Below, one piece after another: positions 7,276 through 13,693 of a DNA stretch of 13,693 nucleotides. The notes under the pieces are model-generated. The model was not told the origin of the DNA and did no database searches. It was given only the letters and a program-made list of their open reading frames with translations. Source of the stretch: FEN-1297 sp046704565 (GTDB lineage Bacteria; Bacteroidota; Ignavibacteria; Ignavibacteriales; Ignavibacteriaceae); the NCBI GenBank assembly GCA_046704565.1, contig JBJKRP010000011.1, forward strand, positions 1-13,693, given 5' to 3'. The position numbers were made by a program, and so were the translations under genes. How positions within the stretch are numbered: the stretch's first letter is position 1; each line of letters begins with the position of its first letter.

Positions 7276-7494
7276 GCTTTAATTCTTCAGTCAACAAAAT
7301 AATTTTTGAGAAAATTACACCGGTGATTTTTCTGTGACCTTAAACGCAGGAATTTACTCTTCGGAAAATTAGTTTTATAAATCATTTGCGGAACCATTCG
7401 TTGAAAGTCTGAATATCAGCTTAAGCGCAGGATTTAATATCCTTAAAATAAATGTATCAATCAAAAACCAAAAACAATCTTTGGAGGAGTTCGA

Positions 7495-8022
7495 ATGAAA
7501 AAAAACCGGTTACTTTTTGTCCTTTCCGTTATTACTGCACTAGGGCTTTTCTGTACCAAGGCAAATGCACAGTACACGGAAAACAGTAATTATTTAGGTC
7601 CATCCATCGGATTTGCATTTCTTGGAAGTACACCGGACTTTGGAGTAAACTACGAATACGGAATAAATGTAGAGAACTTCGGTCTAATCGGTGTAGGCGG
7701 TGTTTTTAGATATTGGGGATACAGTGACTCTTATTGGAAGTATTCAGACGTTTTAATAGGTGCCCAAGGCAATTATCACTTCAAAGTAAACGACAATAAA
7801 TTTGATCCTTACGCCGGTCTGGTTTTAGCTTATGATGCCGGTTCTGTTAGCTGGAATGGACCGGGAGAAGGTTTTTCTGCCCCAACTTATGGCGGAATGT
7901 GGCTTGCAATTCAAGGCGGTCTGCGCTATTGGGTATCTCCTACTGTTGCTATCAGCGGTCGTGTTGGCTTCGGTACGCTGGGATATTCGGGATTGGACTT
8001 TGGCGTAGACTTCAAGTTTTAA
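7495..8022 (+). CDS. Small outer-membrane beta-barrel protein
   Basis: This is a 175-residue protein. A signal peptide (residues 1-25) ends K-A-N-A before Q26. The mature part is about 150 residues of alternating, Gly- and aromatic-rich strands (GPSIGFAFLG, FGLIGVGGVFRYWGY, KFDPYAGLVLAYDAG, AIQGGLRYWVSPTVAISGRVGFG) and ends in ...DFGVDFKF with a terminal Phe. These are hallmarks of an 8-stranded OMP_b-brl/OmpW-like barrel assembled by BAM. I do not recognise a specific family or substrate. A strong GGAGGAG at 7483-7489 precedes the ATG. It is a single-gene unit, 219 bases after the response regulator and closed by its own terminator. A half-site ATTAGTT (7368-7374) resembling the dyad halves lies in its upstream region. 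Confidence 0.88.
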   Translation: MKKNRLLFVLSVITALGLFCTKANAQYTENSNYLGPSIGFAFLGSTPDFGVNYEYGINVENFGLIGVGGVFRYWGYSDSYWKYSDVLIGAQGNYHFKVNDNKFDPYAGLVLAYDAGSVSWNGPGEGFSAPTYGGMWLAIQGGLRYWVSPTVAISGRVGFGTLGYSGLDFGVDFKF

Positions 8023-8057
8023 TTTATAATGAAAAGTATTTTGTCTATTTATGATTG

Positions 8058-8091
8058 TCCCTGCCGGGTAATTGTGGCGGGGATTTTTTTT
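8058..8091 (+). terminator. Rho-independent terminator after the beta-barrel gene
   Basis: TCCCTGCC (8058-8065) pairs with GGCGGGGA (8076-8083) with one T-G wobble. The ten-base loop is followed directly by eight Ts (8084-8091). It lies 36 bases after the stop codon, a classic intrinsic terminator. Confidence 0.9.
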
Positions 8092-8113
8092 GCTCTTGCT
8101 CTCCTTCTAATAA

Positions 8114-8144
8114 AACTAATCAAATGATTAGTTGCTTTAACTAA
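8114..8144. promoter_or_regulatory. Perfect dyad operator candidate upstream of the OmpA operon
   Basis: AACTAATCA-AA-TGATTAGTT (8114-8133) is a perfect 9-2-9 inverted repeat. An overlapping dyad, TTAGTT-gcttt-AACTAA (8128-8144), adds a third half-site. A further half, ATTAGTTAA, lies at 8217-8225. The segment 8110-8136 matches 6548-6574 at 23 of 27 bases. It sits between the terminator of the previous gene and the OmpA-family gene (ATG at 8278). The short-spacer symmetry fits a NarL-type dimer, so the regulator at 6631 is the first candidate. Confidence 0.55.
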
Positions 8145-8277
8145 CACCAGATTTTAACTTCGAAACATTACTAAATCCCGATCCGGTATTACGTCTTGAT
8201 CAGCTGCGGAAAAACCATTAGTTAAAATATTTGTCGCAAGATAAAATAATGAATGTAAAAAAATCACGGAGAAAAAA

Positions 8278-9501
8278 ATGAAGAAGTTTTTATTGCTTAC
8301 TATTGCCGCGTTCTTGTTCACTGTTATTAATGCGCAAGCCCAGTTTGATGATCTCTTAAATCATGTTAAAGAAAAGGCAAAGGAAAAAGTTGAACAGGGT
8401 GTTGATAAAACCATTGACAATGCGACCAGCGGGAAGAAGAAGGACAACAGCGGAAATTCTCAAAATACAAATTCCAACAGTTCAAACAACAATGCCGCAA
8501 ACAATAATTCGAATAATGCCGGTACTAATAACACGGCGGATAATAACAACGGTAAGCCGACAATAATTGAATATAAGAATTATGACTTCGTTCCCGGTGA
8601 TACAATTATTTTCCAATCCAATTTAGCCGATGAGGAAGTCGGCGAAATCCCGTCTCAGTTTTCCTTGCTTGATGGACAAATGGACGTGCAGTCTGTAGAT
8701 GGAGAAAATGTAATTCATATTCCTAAAGGACCTGGGACGACATTCGCACCAAGAATGAGTAAGGCTACATATTTGCCCGACCAGTTTACAATCGAATTTG
8801 ATTTCAAAAATGAAAGCTACGGTTTGGGACGCATCCATATCAAATTTGGCGATGGTGATAACATCGATCCGGATCTAAATTACTATGTTGTAGATGGGGT
8901 TGACTGGTCAACAGGAGTTGCGCCTTATCCTCCGGGATTAAACGTAGGTTCCGACAATGCAAATACGTGGCATCATGTTGCGGTTGCAATCAATAAAAAT
9001 GACGGTAAAGCGTATGCTGATCAATACAGGATAGCAAATGTAAACAACCTGCCGGGAAATGTTCAAAAGATTACTTTTGCTATAGATGGCTATGAAAATT
9101 CTTTTATAAAGAATATCCGAATTGCTGCCGGCGGTATTAATGTCTATAAAAAGATTACTACCCTAACAAAGATTGTAACTCATGGAATTTTATTTGATGT
9201 CGATAAAGCTACAATAAAGCCGCAGTCAATGGGAACAATAAATGAAATTTACAGAGTCCTTCAAAAAGATCCTTCTTTAAAATTTGAAATTGACGGTCAT
9301 ACAGACAATACCGGCAATGCTGCACATAACTTAACTCTTTCACAGGAGAGAGCCGATGCCGTTAAAGCTGAGCTAGTAAGCCTTGGCATTGATGCTTCGA
9401 GACTAACAACCAAAGGCTTCGGCGATACAAAACCTATCGGTTCAAACGATACACCTGAAGGAAGAGCGAACAACAGACGCGTTGAGTTTGTAAAAATGTA
9501 A
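8278..9501 (+). CDS. OmpA-family protein with LamG-like middle domain
   Basis: This is a 407-residue protein. A signal peptide (residues 1-21) ends I-N-A-Q-A before Q22. A charged helical stretch, 23-55 (HVKEKAKEKVEQGVDKTID), is followed by an Asn-rich low-complexity linker (about 56-92). Residues about 100-285 look like a LamG/concanavalin-type beta-sandwich (TIIFQSNLADEEVGEIPSQF, YLPDQFTIEFDFKN, WHHVAVAINKNDGKAY, KITFAIDGY). Residues 302-407 are an OmpA C-terminal peptidoglycan-binding domain: ILFDVDKATIKP, D-G-H-T-D-N-T-G, LSQERADAVKAELVSLGID, TKGFGDTKPI and the R-A-N-N-R-R-V-E-F motif. It probably anchors an outer-membrane or periplasmic complex to peptidoglycan, with the sandwich facing a glycan or protein partner. 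GGAG (8268-8271) lies six bases before the ATG. It heads the operon reaching 12247 and has a dyad operator upstream. Confidence 0.92.
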   Translation: MKKFLLLTIAAFLFTVINAQAQFDDLLNHVKEKAKEKVEQGVDKTIDNATSGKKKDNSGNSQNTNSNSSNNNAANNNSNNAGTNNTADNNNGKPTIIEYKNYDFVPGDTIIFQSNLADEEVGEIPSQFSLLDGQMDVQSVDGENVIHIPKGPGTTFAPRMSKATYLPDQFTIEFDFKNESYGLGRIHIKFGDGDNIDPDLNYYVVDGVDWSTGVAPYPPGLNVGSDNANTWHHVAVAINKNDGKAYADQYRIANVNNLPGNVQKITFAIDGYENSFIKNIRIAAGGINVYKKITTLTKIVTHGILFDVDKATIKPQSMGTINEIYRVLQKDPSLKFEIDGHTDNTGNAAHNLTLSQERADAVKAELVSLGIDASRLTTKGFGDTKPIGSNDTPEGRANNRRVEFVKM

Positions 9502-9523
9502 TCAATAATATTAAGGAGCAATC

Positions 9524-9904
9524 ATGGAAAATTCTCAACAGATTTCAACGGGAACCTCAATAAGAATTGATGAAGGAAAAGCTGTTGCAATCATCAGCTA
9601 CTTAAGTATTATCGGCTGGATAATTGCATACATAATGTACGGCAATAATAAATCTCCCCTTGCAGCATTTCATTTGCGTCAGACAATTACTCTTTACATC
9701 GCTTCGCTTGCAATCTGGATTGTTGAAATGATTCTCGCTTTTATTCCAATCATCGGGCTGCTTGCAAGCATAGCGGCGGTTATACTTTACATTGCTTTCT
9801 TTGTCTTCTGGATAATCGGGTTTTTAGCAGCTATAAACGGACAGGAAAAAGCAATGCCTTTTATCGGTGTGCAGGCTCAAGCATGGCTTAAAGGAATTCA
9901 ATAA
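9524..9904 (+). CDS. Small membrane protein, DUF4870/Tic20-like
   Basis: This is a 126-residue protein with three hydrophobic helices (about 20-39, 53-75 and 80-104). A short N-terminal tail contains R-I-D-E-G-K. Between helices 1 and 2 is the motif K-S-P-L-A-A-F-H-L-R-Q, the F-H-x-R-Q signature of DUF4870/Tic20-like small membrane proteins. The C-terminus is A-I-N-G-Q-E then MPFIG. The molecular function of bacterial members is not established. A strong AAGGAG (9513-9518) precedes the ATG, which is 22 bases after the OmpA gene stop, so the two are almost certainly co-transcribed. A role in the membrane step of an envelope complex with its neighbours is only inference. Confidence 0.85.
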   Translation: MENSQQISTGTSIRIDEGKAVAIISYLSIIGWIIAYIMYGNNKSPLAAFHLRQTITLYIASLAIWIVEMILAFIPIIGLLASIAAVILYIAFFVFWIIGFLAAINGQEKAMPFIGVQAQAWLKGIQ

Positions 9905-9933
9905 ACCATGACGTGTACAAAAAACCAGAAAAA

Positions 9934-10464
9934 ATGAAAATTGTTTTAGCCATAATTTCCCTGATAACCGTTATCGCATGTGTTCCCATGATTCTTTACG
10001 CCCAGGAATCTCCTATCCAATTTACCATCAGGGGTCATCAATACAGGACCGGGAAAACGTATACATTCCCTCCTGAAATGCAAATGCTCTGTAATGGCGA
10101 ACTAAAGGATAAAAATACAACCGATATTACCGGCACTGCCCAGTTTCCGCCGGACGATCCTACCCAAACGGTTTCGCTGAATATTGAGCTTTTCAGCGGC
10201 GAAGGGAAGACCGAACAATCGCTCGATCATATTACACAACCTGCACCCGATCCGCCGCCAGGCAATCTCACCATTACAATCATGGGACCGGGAGGCGGAA
10301 CTTACATAGCCGTTAATGGAATTGTAACAATTGATGATTACGGTGTTGTCAATGGATATCTTGACGGTCATTTTAAGGCAACCCTCGAGACGGCGGATGC
10401 AAACGGAAATGCCACCCGCGGATACTCTGCAGAAGGTACTTTTCATGTTAAGAGGACACAATAA
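9934..10464 (+). CDS. Secreted protein of unknown function (176 aa)
   Basis: I do not recognise the family. The ATG at 9934 starts a good signal peptide (residues 1-23, ending L-Y-A before Q24), so I prefer it to the in-frame GTG at 9913. The mature part is beta-rich with a proline-rich middle (QPAPDPPPGNL, 102-112). It ends in a module that resembles the end of the protein at 11297: a G-Y-L-D-G turn (141-145), about 20 residues, then Y-S-A-E-G-T-F-H-V-K (164-173). A 9-codon ORF (9908-9937) lies between the upstream stop and this gene and overlaps its start as ATGA, which may couple translation. No clear Shine-Dalgarno is seen. It is third in the operon and probably periplasmic or surface-exposed. 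Confidence 0.8.
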   Translation: MKIVLAIISLITVIACVPMILYAQESPIQFTIRGHQYRTGKTYTFPPEMQMLCNGELKDKNTTDITGTAQFPPDDPTQTVSLNIELFSGEGKTEQSLDHITQPAPDPPPGNLTITIMGPGGGTYIAVNGIVTIDDYGVVNGYLDGHFKATLETADANGNATRGYSAEGTFHVKRTQ

Positions 10465-10505
10465 ATGAGATTCAAGGAATCATAATATAAGCAGGAAGTA
10501 CAGTT

Positions 10506-11300
10506 ATGAAAAAATATATTCCCCCGTTATCTGTATGTTTTTTTGCCTTAACTATCTTACAAGTGAATACTGCCCTTGCACAATGTAGGAAGCAAACGCC
10601 TCCAGAGAAAGCAGTAATAAGCAAAGCGGTTAAAATATTTGAAGATACTTTCGACAAGTCTGTGCAAAATATTGGCTGGCAAATAACGGAAGAAGATAAT
10701 GGCTGCACTTCTTCTATTGCAATTCACCCGGCTCCGTTCCGTCCATTATTTATGTGCAATAATTTTTTTGACCTCAAGCTTTCACTAAATCCAAATTCTG
10801 CTTATGGCAAAATGATGCAGGATTCCGTAGAGTATTATAACAGTTTGGTTGTACAATATTCTCAACAATATCCAATGAAAGCGGCTACTCAGAAAGCGCT
10901 TAAGCAAGCTTCAGAAAATATGTCCCGGGTGTCAAGCCTGCAAAGCGCCGAGATAACTATAGACGCCAACAATCCTGCCTTAAAAGATAACCGGCACATA
11001 AGCGGTAAGGATAAATACACGGTGCTGCACATTGCCGGGGCAGCTTATGCCTGCCGTATTTACATTGCGCCGGAAGATAATAATTCAGGTTCGCCAAAAG
11101 TATATACTAAACTTTTCTTTGGTAACTGGAATGGCGCCGATTACAATGCCAACACTGCTGCCGGCTACCCGTTTATTCATAAGCAGCAAGGACCATTTAT
11201 TGAAAATTTTGTAGTCACAATAAAGGCGCCGGCATCTGCTGCTGATAAGATCATTCAAAACATTGTCTGGAACAAATTGAATGGAGCAATAAGTAAATGA
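10506..11300 (+). CDS. Secreted protein of unknown function (264 aa)
   Basis: I do not recognise the family. A signal peptide (residues 1-25) ends A-L-A before Q26. The mature protein begins with a helical region (32-55), then D-N-G-C-T. A helix (about 98-140, GKMMQDSVEYYNSLVVQYSQ and KAATQKALKQASENM) is followed by a beta-rich part: SAEITIDANNP, HIAGAAYACRIYIAP and VYTKLFFGNWNG. The C-terminal strand is FVVTIKAPASAADKI. Four cysteines remain after cleavage (C27, C67, C84, C183), enough for two disulfides in the periplasm. AGGA (10493-10496) lies nine bases before the ATG. The gene follows its neighbour by 41 bases and overlaps the next by ATGA, so it belongs to the operon. The overlap suggests its product works in a fixed ratio with the 316-residue protein. 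Confidence 0.85.
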   Translation: MKKYIPPLSVCFFALTILQVNTALAQCRKQTPPEKAVISKAVKIFEDTFDKSVQNIGWQITEEDNGCTSSIAIHPAPFRPLFMCNNFFDLKLSLNPNSAYGKMMQDSVEYYNSLVVQYSQQYPMKAATQKALKQASENMSRVSSLQSAEITIDANNPALKDNRHISGKDKYTVLHIAGAAYACRIYIAPEDNNSGSPKVYTKLFFGNWNGADYNANTAAGYPFIHKQQGPFIENFVVTIKAPASAADKIIQNIVWNKLNGAISK

Positions 11301-12247
11301 ATGCTTTTATGAAGAAATATTTTTTTATAGTAATAATTTTTGTATTTGCGTATGTTTTTTCGGCAGCGGCTCAGGAGAGCACACTGCAAACCGCAGAAAA
11401 TTATTTTCTCTATCCGGGCAATGAAATTACACTTCCACCCAATGGAAGAGTTGCTTTGACAATTAAGCAAGCACCATCAAATAAGCAAGTTTCATTAGGA
11501 CATTGGCTGCCGGTTAAAGCTAATACTGTAACCACCGCACAATGGACTATTGACGGAAAGGATTTTACAAATCAAAATGCTGAAGAGGGCAGTTTTAAGC
11601 TTGCTGGCTTGCAATTCCAAGCCGGTGTTTATGCAGCACCTGCAAAAGTACCGCCGCACAATCCTGTTGTTATCACCGTTTCTTTCCAGCCCGAAGGACA
11701 AAAAGCAAAAGTCAATCTCTATTGCCGCATTCACATTATTGACAAGAAAAATTATTTCTATTTAAGTGATAACAACAGTGCCGGCGGCACACTGTACGAG
11801 GTGAATGAGTCCCTGATGTCAGCCATGCCGGAAGATGCTTACTACGAGCAGGGACAATGGGACGTCATGGTACATGGAATCAGAAAATTAAAAAGCAATA
11901 AAAATCCCTTACAGAATTTTATGTCCATTGATGTAGGAATTGATGGAAACGGAAAAGGTACTTATCCATGGACAGTTAAGTGGAATGAAAAGCAAGGCGC
12001 TATCCCACCCTACAATAGCGTAGGAGTAGGGGGAATAGGAAAAGATGGAACACCTTTCGAAGATGGGTCTGTGGATTGTCGACCTCACGGGAGCGATAAA
12101 TGTAAGCCCGTTGCGTTGGAAGGCAGCACCACCGTTACGGTCTTTGACAAGCAGAAGGAAATCATGAAAGGATACTTTTCAGGAATACTGGTAACGAACA
12201 CCGGTCAATACGTTTCGGTTTCGGGCGCTTTCTCTGTAAAGATGTAA
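11297..12247 (+). CDS. Secreted protein with Ig-like N-terminal half, function unknown (316 aa)
   Basis: The ATG at 11297 overlaps the previous stop (ATGA) and has GGAG at 11283-11286. A second ATG at 11309 gives a cleaner signal peptide (MKKYFFIV...) ending A-A-A before Q26. Residues about 45-148 look like an Ig-like domain: RVALTIKQAPSNKQVSLGHW, then A-Q-W-T-I-D-G-K, Q-A-G-V-Y-A-A-P-A-K-V-P-P and NPVVITVSF. Residues about 160-225 form a second region that includes Y-E-Q-G-Q-W-D-V-M-V-H-G. Three mature cysteines are seen (C143, C261, C269). The C-terminus, G-Y-F-S-G (292-296) then V-S-V-S-G-A-F-S-V-K (306-315), resembles the end of the protein at 9934. It is the last gene of the operon, and no strong terminator follows. 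I cannot assign a function. Confidence 0.85.
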   Translation: MNAFMKKYFFIVIIFVFAYVFSAAAQESTLQTAENYFLYPGNEITLPPNGRVALTIKQAPSNKQVSLGHWLPVKANTVTTAQWTIDGKDFTNQNAEEGSFKLAGLQFQAGVYAAPAKVPPHNPVVITVSFQPEGQKAKVNLYCRIHIIDKKNYFYLSDNNSAGGTLYEVNESLMSAMPEDAYYEQGQWDVMVHGIRKLKSNKNPLQNFMSIDVGIDGNGKGTYPWTVKWNEKQGAIPPYNSVGVGGIGKDGTPFEDGSVDCRPHGSDKCKPVALEGSTTVTVFDKQKEIMKGYFSGILVTNTGQYVSVSGAFSVKM

Positions 12248-12365
12248 TAAGTAATACGAACAAAATAGATTGAATTAAAAAATCTCAATGATAAAATGAT
12301 GAAGTTTTTTGATGTGGCAAACCAGAACGGGGTGATAGTAAAAAAATAAAACAAAATTAAACTAC

Positions 12366-13673
12366 ATGACTATGAAAACAATTATTAGAATTTTTCAGTC
12401 AGCTATTCCGGTTATAATCGGTATAGCTCTATGCGGACTTTGCCTGCTTCCTGTCAAAGCTGGTTCTGCTGAAAAAACAGTAAGAACTGACCCGGGAAGC
12501 GGTGAGCACTACTCGGAAAGAATTTCTTTAATCGTAAATAGGCTCAATAAAGTTGAACAACCTAAGGCTTTGAATGTAAGAAAAGATTCAGTCAAGGCAG
12601 GCTTATTTTCTCCGGCATTTCTGAACCGTGCTCAACATATTTTAGATAAATACAGAAACAGAACTAAATCTCCCGGCGTAGCTGTTGCGTTATATAGCAA
12701 TGGTAAGTCGTGTTTTCTTTTCAGCGGTAACAACGGCAGAATCAATCCAAAACCTATTACACCTGAAACGGGGTTTGCAATGGGTTCGATCGAGAAAGTC
12801 TTTAACTCAACACTTCTGGCGCTGGCTATTGTGCAAGGCAAGGCGACCATCGACGACATTGCAGCGAATTACCTCTTAGCGGCGGACGGTTCAAAAGTGA
12901 AACGCAGAGCTGCATTCCGGAAGATTATTCTTAAGAATCTTGTCACACATACGTCTGCGCTGCCGAGAAAACCGCCTGGCAGCATACAACAGCGGATCGG
13001 GATGCTTGAGACTAACCTCTATCATAACCACCCGCTGCCGGTTAGTGTTATGAAGTTCCTCAATTCGTGGCATCCTGCATATCCGCCGGGCACGAAGTAC
13101 CGGTACTCGAACTTTGCATTCATCCTCGTCGGACATGCAGCGGTTTACCTGGAGAACGTGCCTTATACCAGGCTGCTCTCTGACAGCCTGACCAGACCAC
13201 TCGTCATGCCGCACACCGGGGTGATTTGCCAGTCCCCTGCCCAGGGATGCACAACGGCTCACGATGCAAATGGCATGCCCGAACGCAGAAATCCCGTGAC
13301 ACTCTGGACCAGCACGAGAGATATGCTGCATTTCGTCGAGGCGAACCTGGGAGTAATCAAGCTATCACCAACGCTTGCACATGCCATACGCCTTACGCAT
13401 CATGAACTCTTCCGGGTAGACAATGATCATGCAGTCGGAATGGCTTGGGAAGAATGGCATCACGGTGATGCACTGCTGCTTTCAAAGGATGGACTGGATG
13501 CAGGATTCAGCAGCTGGGTTGGTATGGAACCAAATAGAAGCTGCGGTGTTGTAGTGCTAAGAAACGGAGGGAAAAATCCCGGACCGGCAAAGCTTGGTAA
13601 GAAATTATTATCTATAGTTCCTATACAGCACCATCTTCAATTATTGCAAAAATTAAAAAGAAACAAACCTTGA
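12366..13673 (+). CDS. Secreted serine hydrolase, class C beta-lactamase/esterase family
   Basis: This is a 435-residue protein. The N-terminus is a signal sequence or anchor (about residues 1-35, hydrophobic 11-30). After a spacer, the catalytic domain starts near residue 82. Motif 1 is S141-I-E-K144 in F-A-M-G-S-I-E-K, giving the nucleophile serine and general-base lysine. Motif 2 is Y247-S-N249 in K-Y-R-Y-S-N-F-A. The third motif position appears as K374-D-G376 in L-L-S-K-D-G-L-D-A-G-F, differing from the usual KTG or HxG. These mark the AmpC/PBP-like family (Pfam Beta-lactamase), which includes D-alanyl peptidases and esterases as well as true beta-lactamases. The substrate cannot be told, and antibiotic resistance should not be assumed. 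The core (about 12780-13380) is 45-65% G+C per 60 bases by hand count, against 30-35% at the 5' end. The start could be codon 1 or the ATG at codon 3; no Shine-Dalgarno is seen. Confidence 0.92.
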   Translation: MTMKTIIRIFQSAIPVIIGIALCGLCLLPVKAGSAEKTVRTDPGSGEHYSERISLIVNRLNKVEQPKALNVRKDSVKAGLFSPAFLNRAQHILDKYRNRTKSPGVAVALYSNGKSCFLFSGNNGRINPKPITPETGFAMGSIEKVFNSTLLALAIVQGKATIDDIAANYLLAADGSKVKRRAAFRKIILKNLVTHTSALPRKPPGSIQQRIGMLETNLYHNHPLPVSVMKFLNSWHPAYPPGTKYRYSNFAFILVGHAAVYLENVPYTRLLSDSLTRPLVMPHTGVICQSPAQGCTTAHDANGMPERRNPVTLWTSTRDMLHFVEANLGVIKLSPTLAHAIRLTHHELFRVDNDHAVGMAWEEWHHGDALLLSKDGLDAGFSSWVGMEPNRSCGVVVLRNGGKNPGPAKLGKKLLSIVPIQHHLQLLQKLKRNKP

Positions 13674-13693
13674 AACCTGTAAAGAATCAATTT

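Noticed and set aside
7311..7331. Palindrome CACCGGTG flanked by AAAAT and ATTTT, with T-run
   Set aside because: Considered as a terminator for the response regulator, but the stem needs a two-base bulge and leaves a very short stable part; too weak to call.
10102..10461. 119-residue minus-strand open frame
   Set aside because: It is antisense to a secreted-protein gene with a clear signal peptide and operon context.
12891..13331. 146-residue minus-strand open frame
   Set aside because: It is a shadow of the G+C-rich core of the serine hydrolase gene, where few stop codons occur by composition.
1..13693. CRISPR arrays, IS elements, tRNA or rRNA genes, phage or defence genes
   Set aside because: No regularly spaced repeats, transposase or integrase motifs, cloverleaf structures or known defence domains were seen on either strand.

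Overview
The window reads as chromosomal DNA of a free-living member of the Bacteroidota/Ignavibacteriota group. It is AT-rich, at about 40% G+C by eye. It encodes a Reg_prop/Y_Y_Y sensor kinase typical of that group, secreted proteins whose signal peptides end in A-Q or G-Q, and an outer-membrane barrel ending in phenylalanine. Several starts carry clear Shine-Dalgarno sites (GGAG, AAGGAG), which fits Ignavibacteria better than Bacteroidia. This placement is an inference. No tRNA, rRNA, CRISPR array, transposase or phage gene was found.

Layout. (1) 1-1058, minus strand: a membrane acyltransferase (HGSNAT/DUF1624 family) that runs off the left edge. (2) 1203-3092, plus strand: a compact redox/sulfur cassette. 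It holds a membrane-anchored rhodanese, a YgaP-like DUF2892 membrane protein, a membrane-anchored CxxC thioredoxin-fold protein and a DUF302 protein. After a hairpin comes a classical thioredoxin, closed by a strong terminator. The first two genes together match the two halves of E. coli YgaP. (3) 3426-7275: a two-component pair, made of a 1007-residue beta-propeller histidine kinase and a NarL/LuxR-type response regulator. (4) 7495-8022: an outer-membrane beta-barrel with its own terminator. (5) 8278-12247: a probable envelope operon of five genes. These are an OmpA-domain protein with a LamG-like middle domain, a small Tic20/DUF4870-like membrane protein and three secreted proteins I cannot name. 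(6) 12366-13673: a secreted serine hydrolase of the class C beta-lactamase/esterase type with an unusual G+C-rich core.

The most interesting non-coding signal is an inverted repeat, AACTAATCA-AA-TGATTAGTT, at 8114-8133 upstream of the OmpA operon. A degenerate copy lies at 6552-6571 upstream of the response regulator. The two sites sit inside a 27-nt segment with 23 identities. The 9-2-9 spacing recalls the 7-2-7 dyads bound by NarL-type regulators. A testable model is that the sensor/regulator pair at 3426-7275 controls itself and the neighbouring envelope operon. This link is inferred, not shown.
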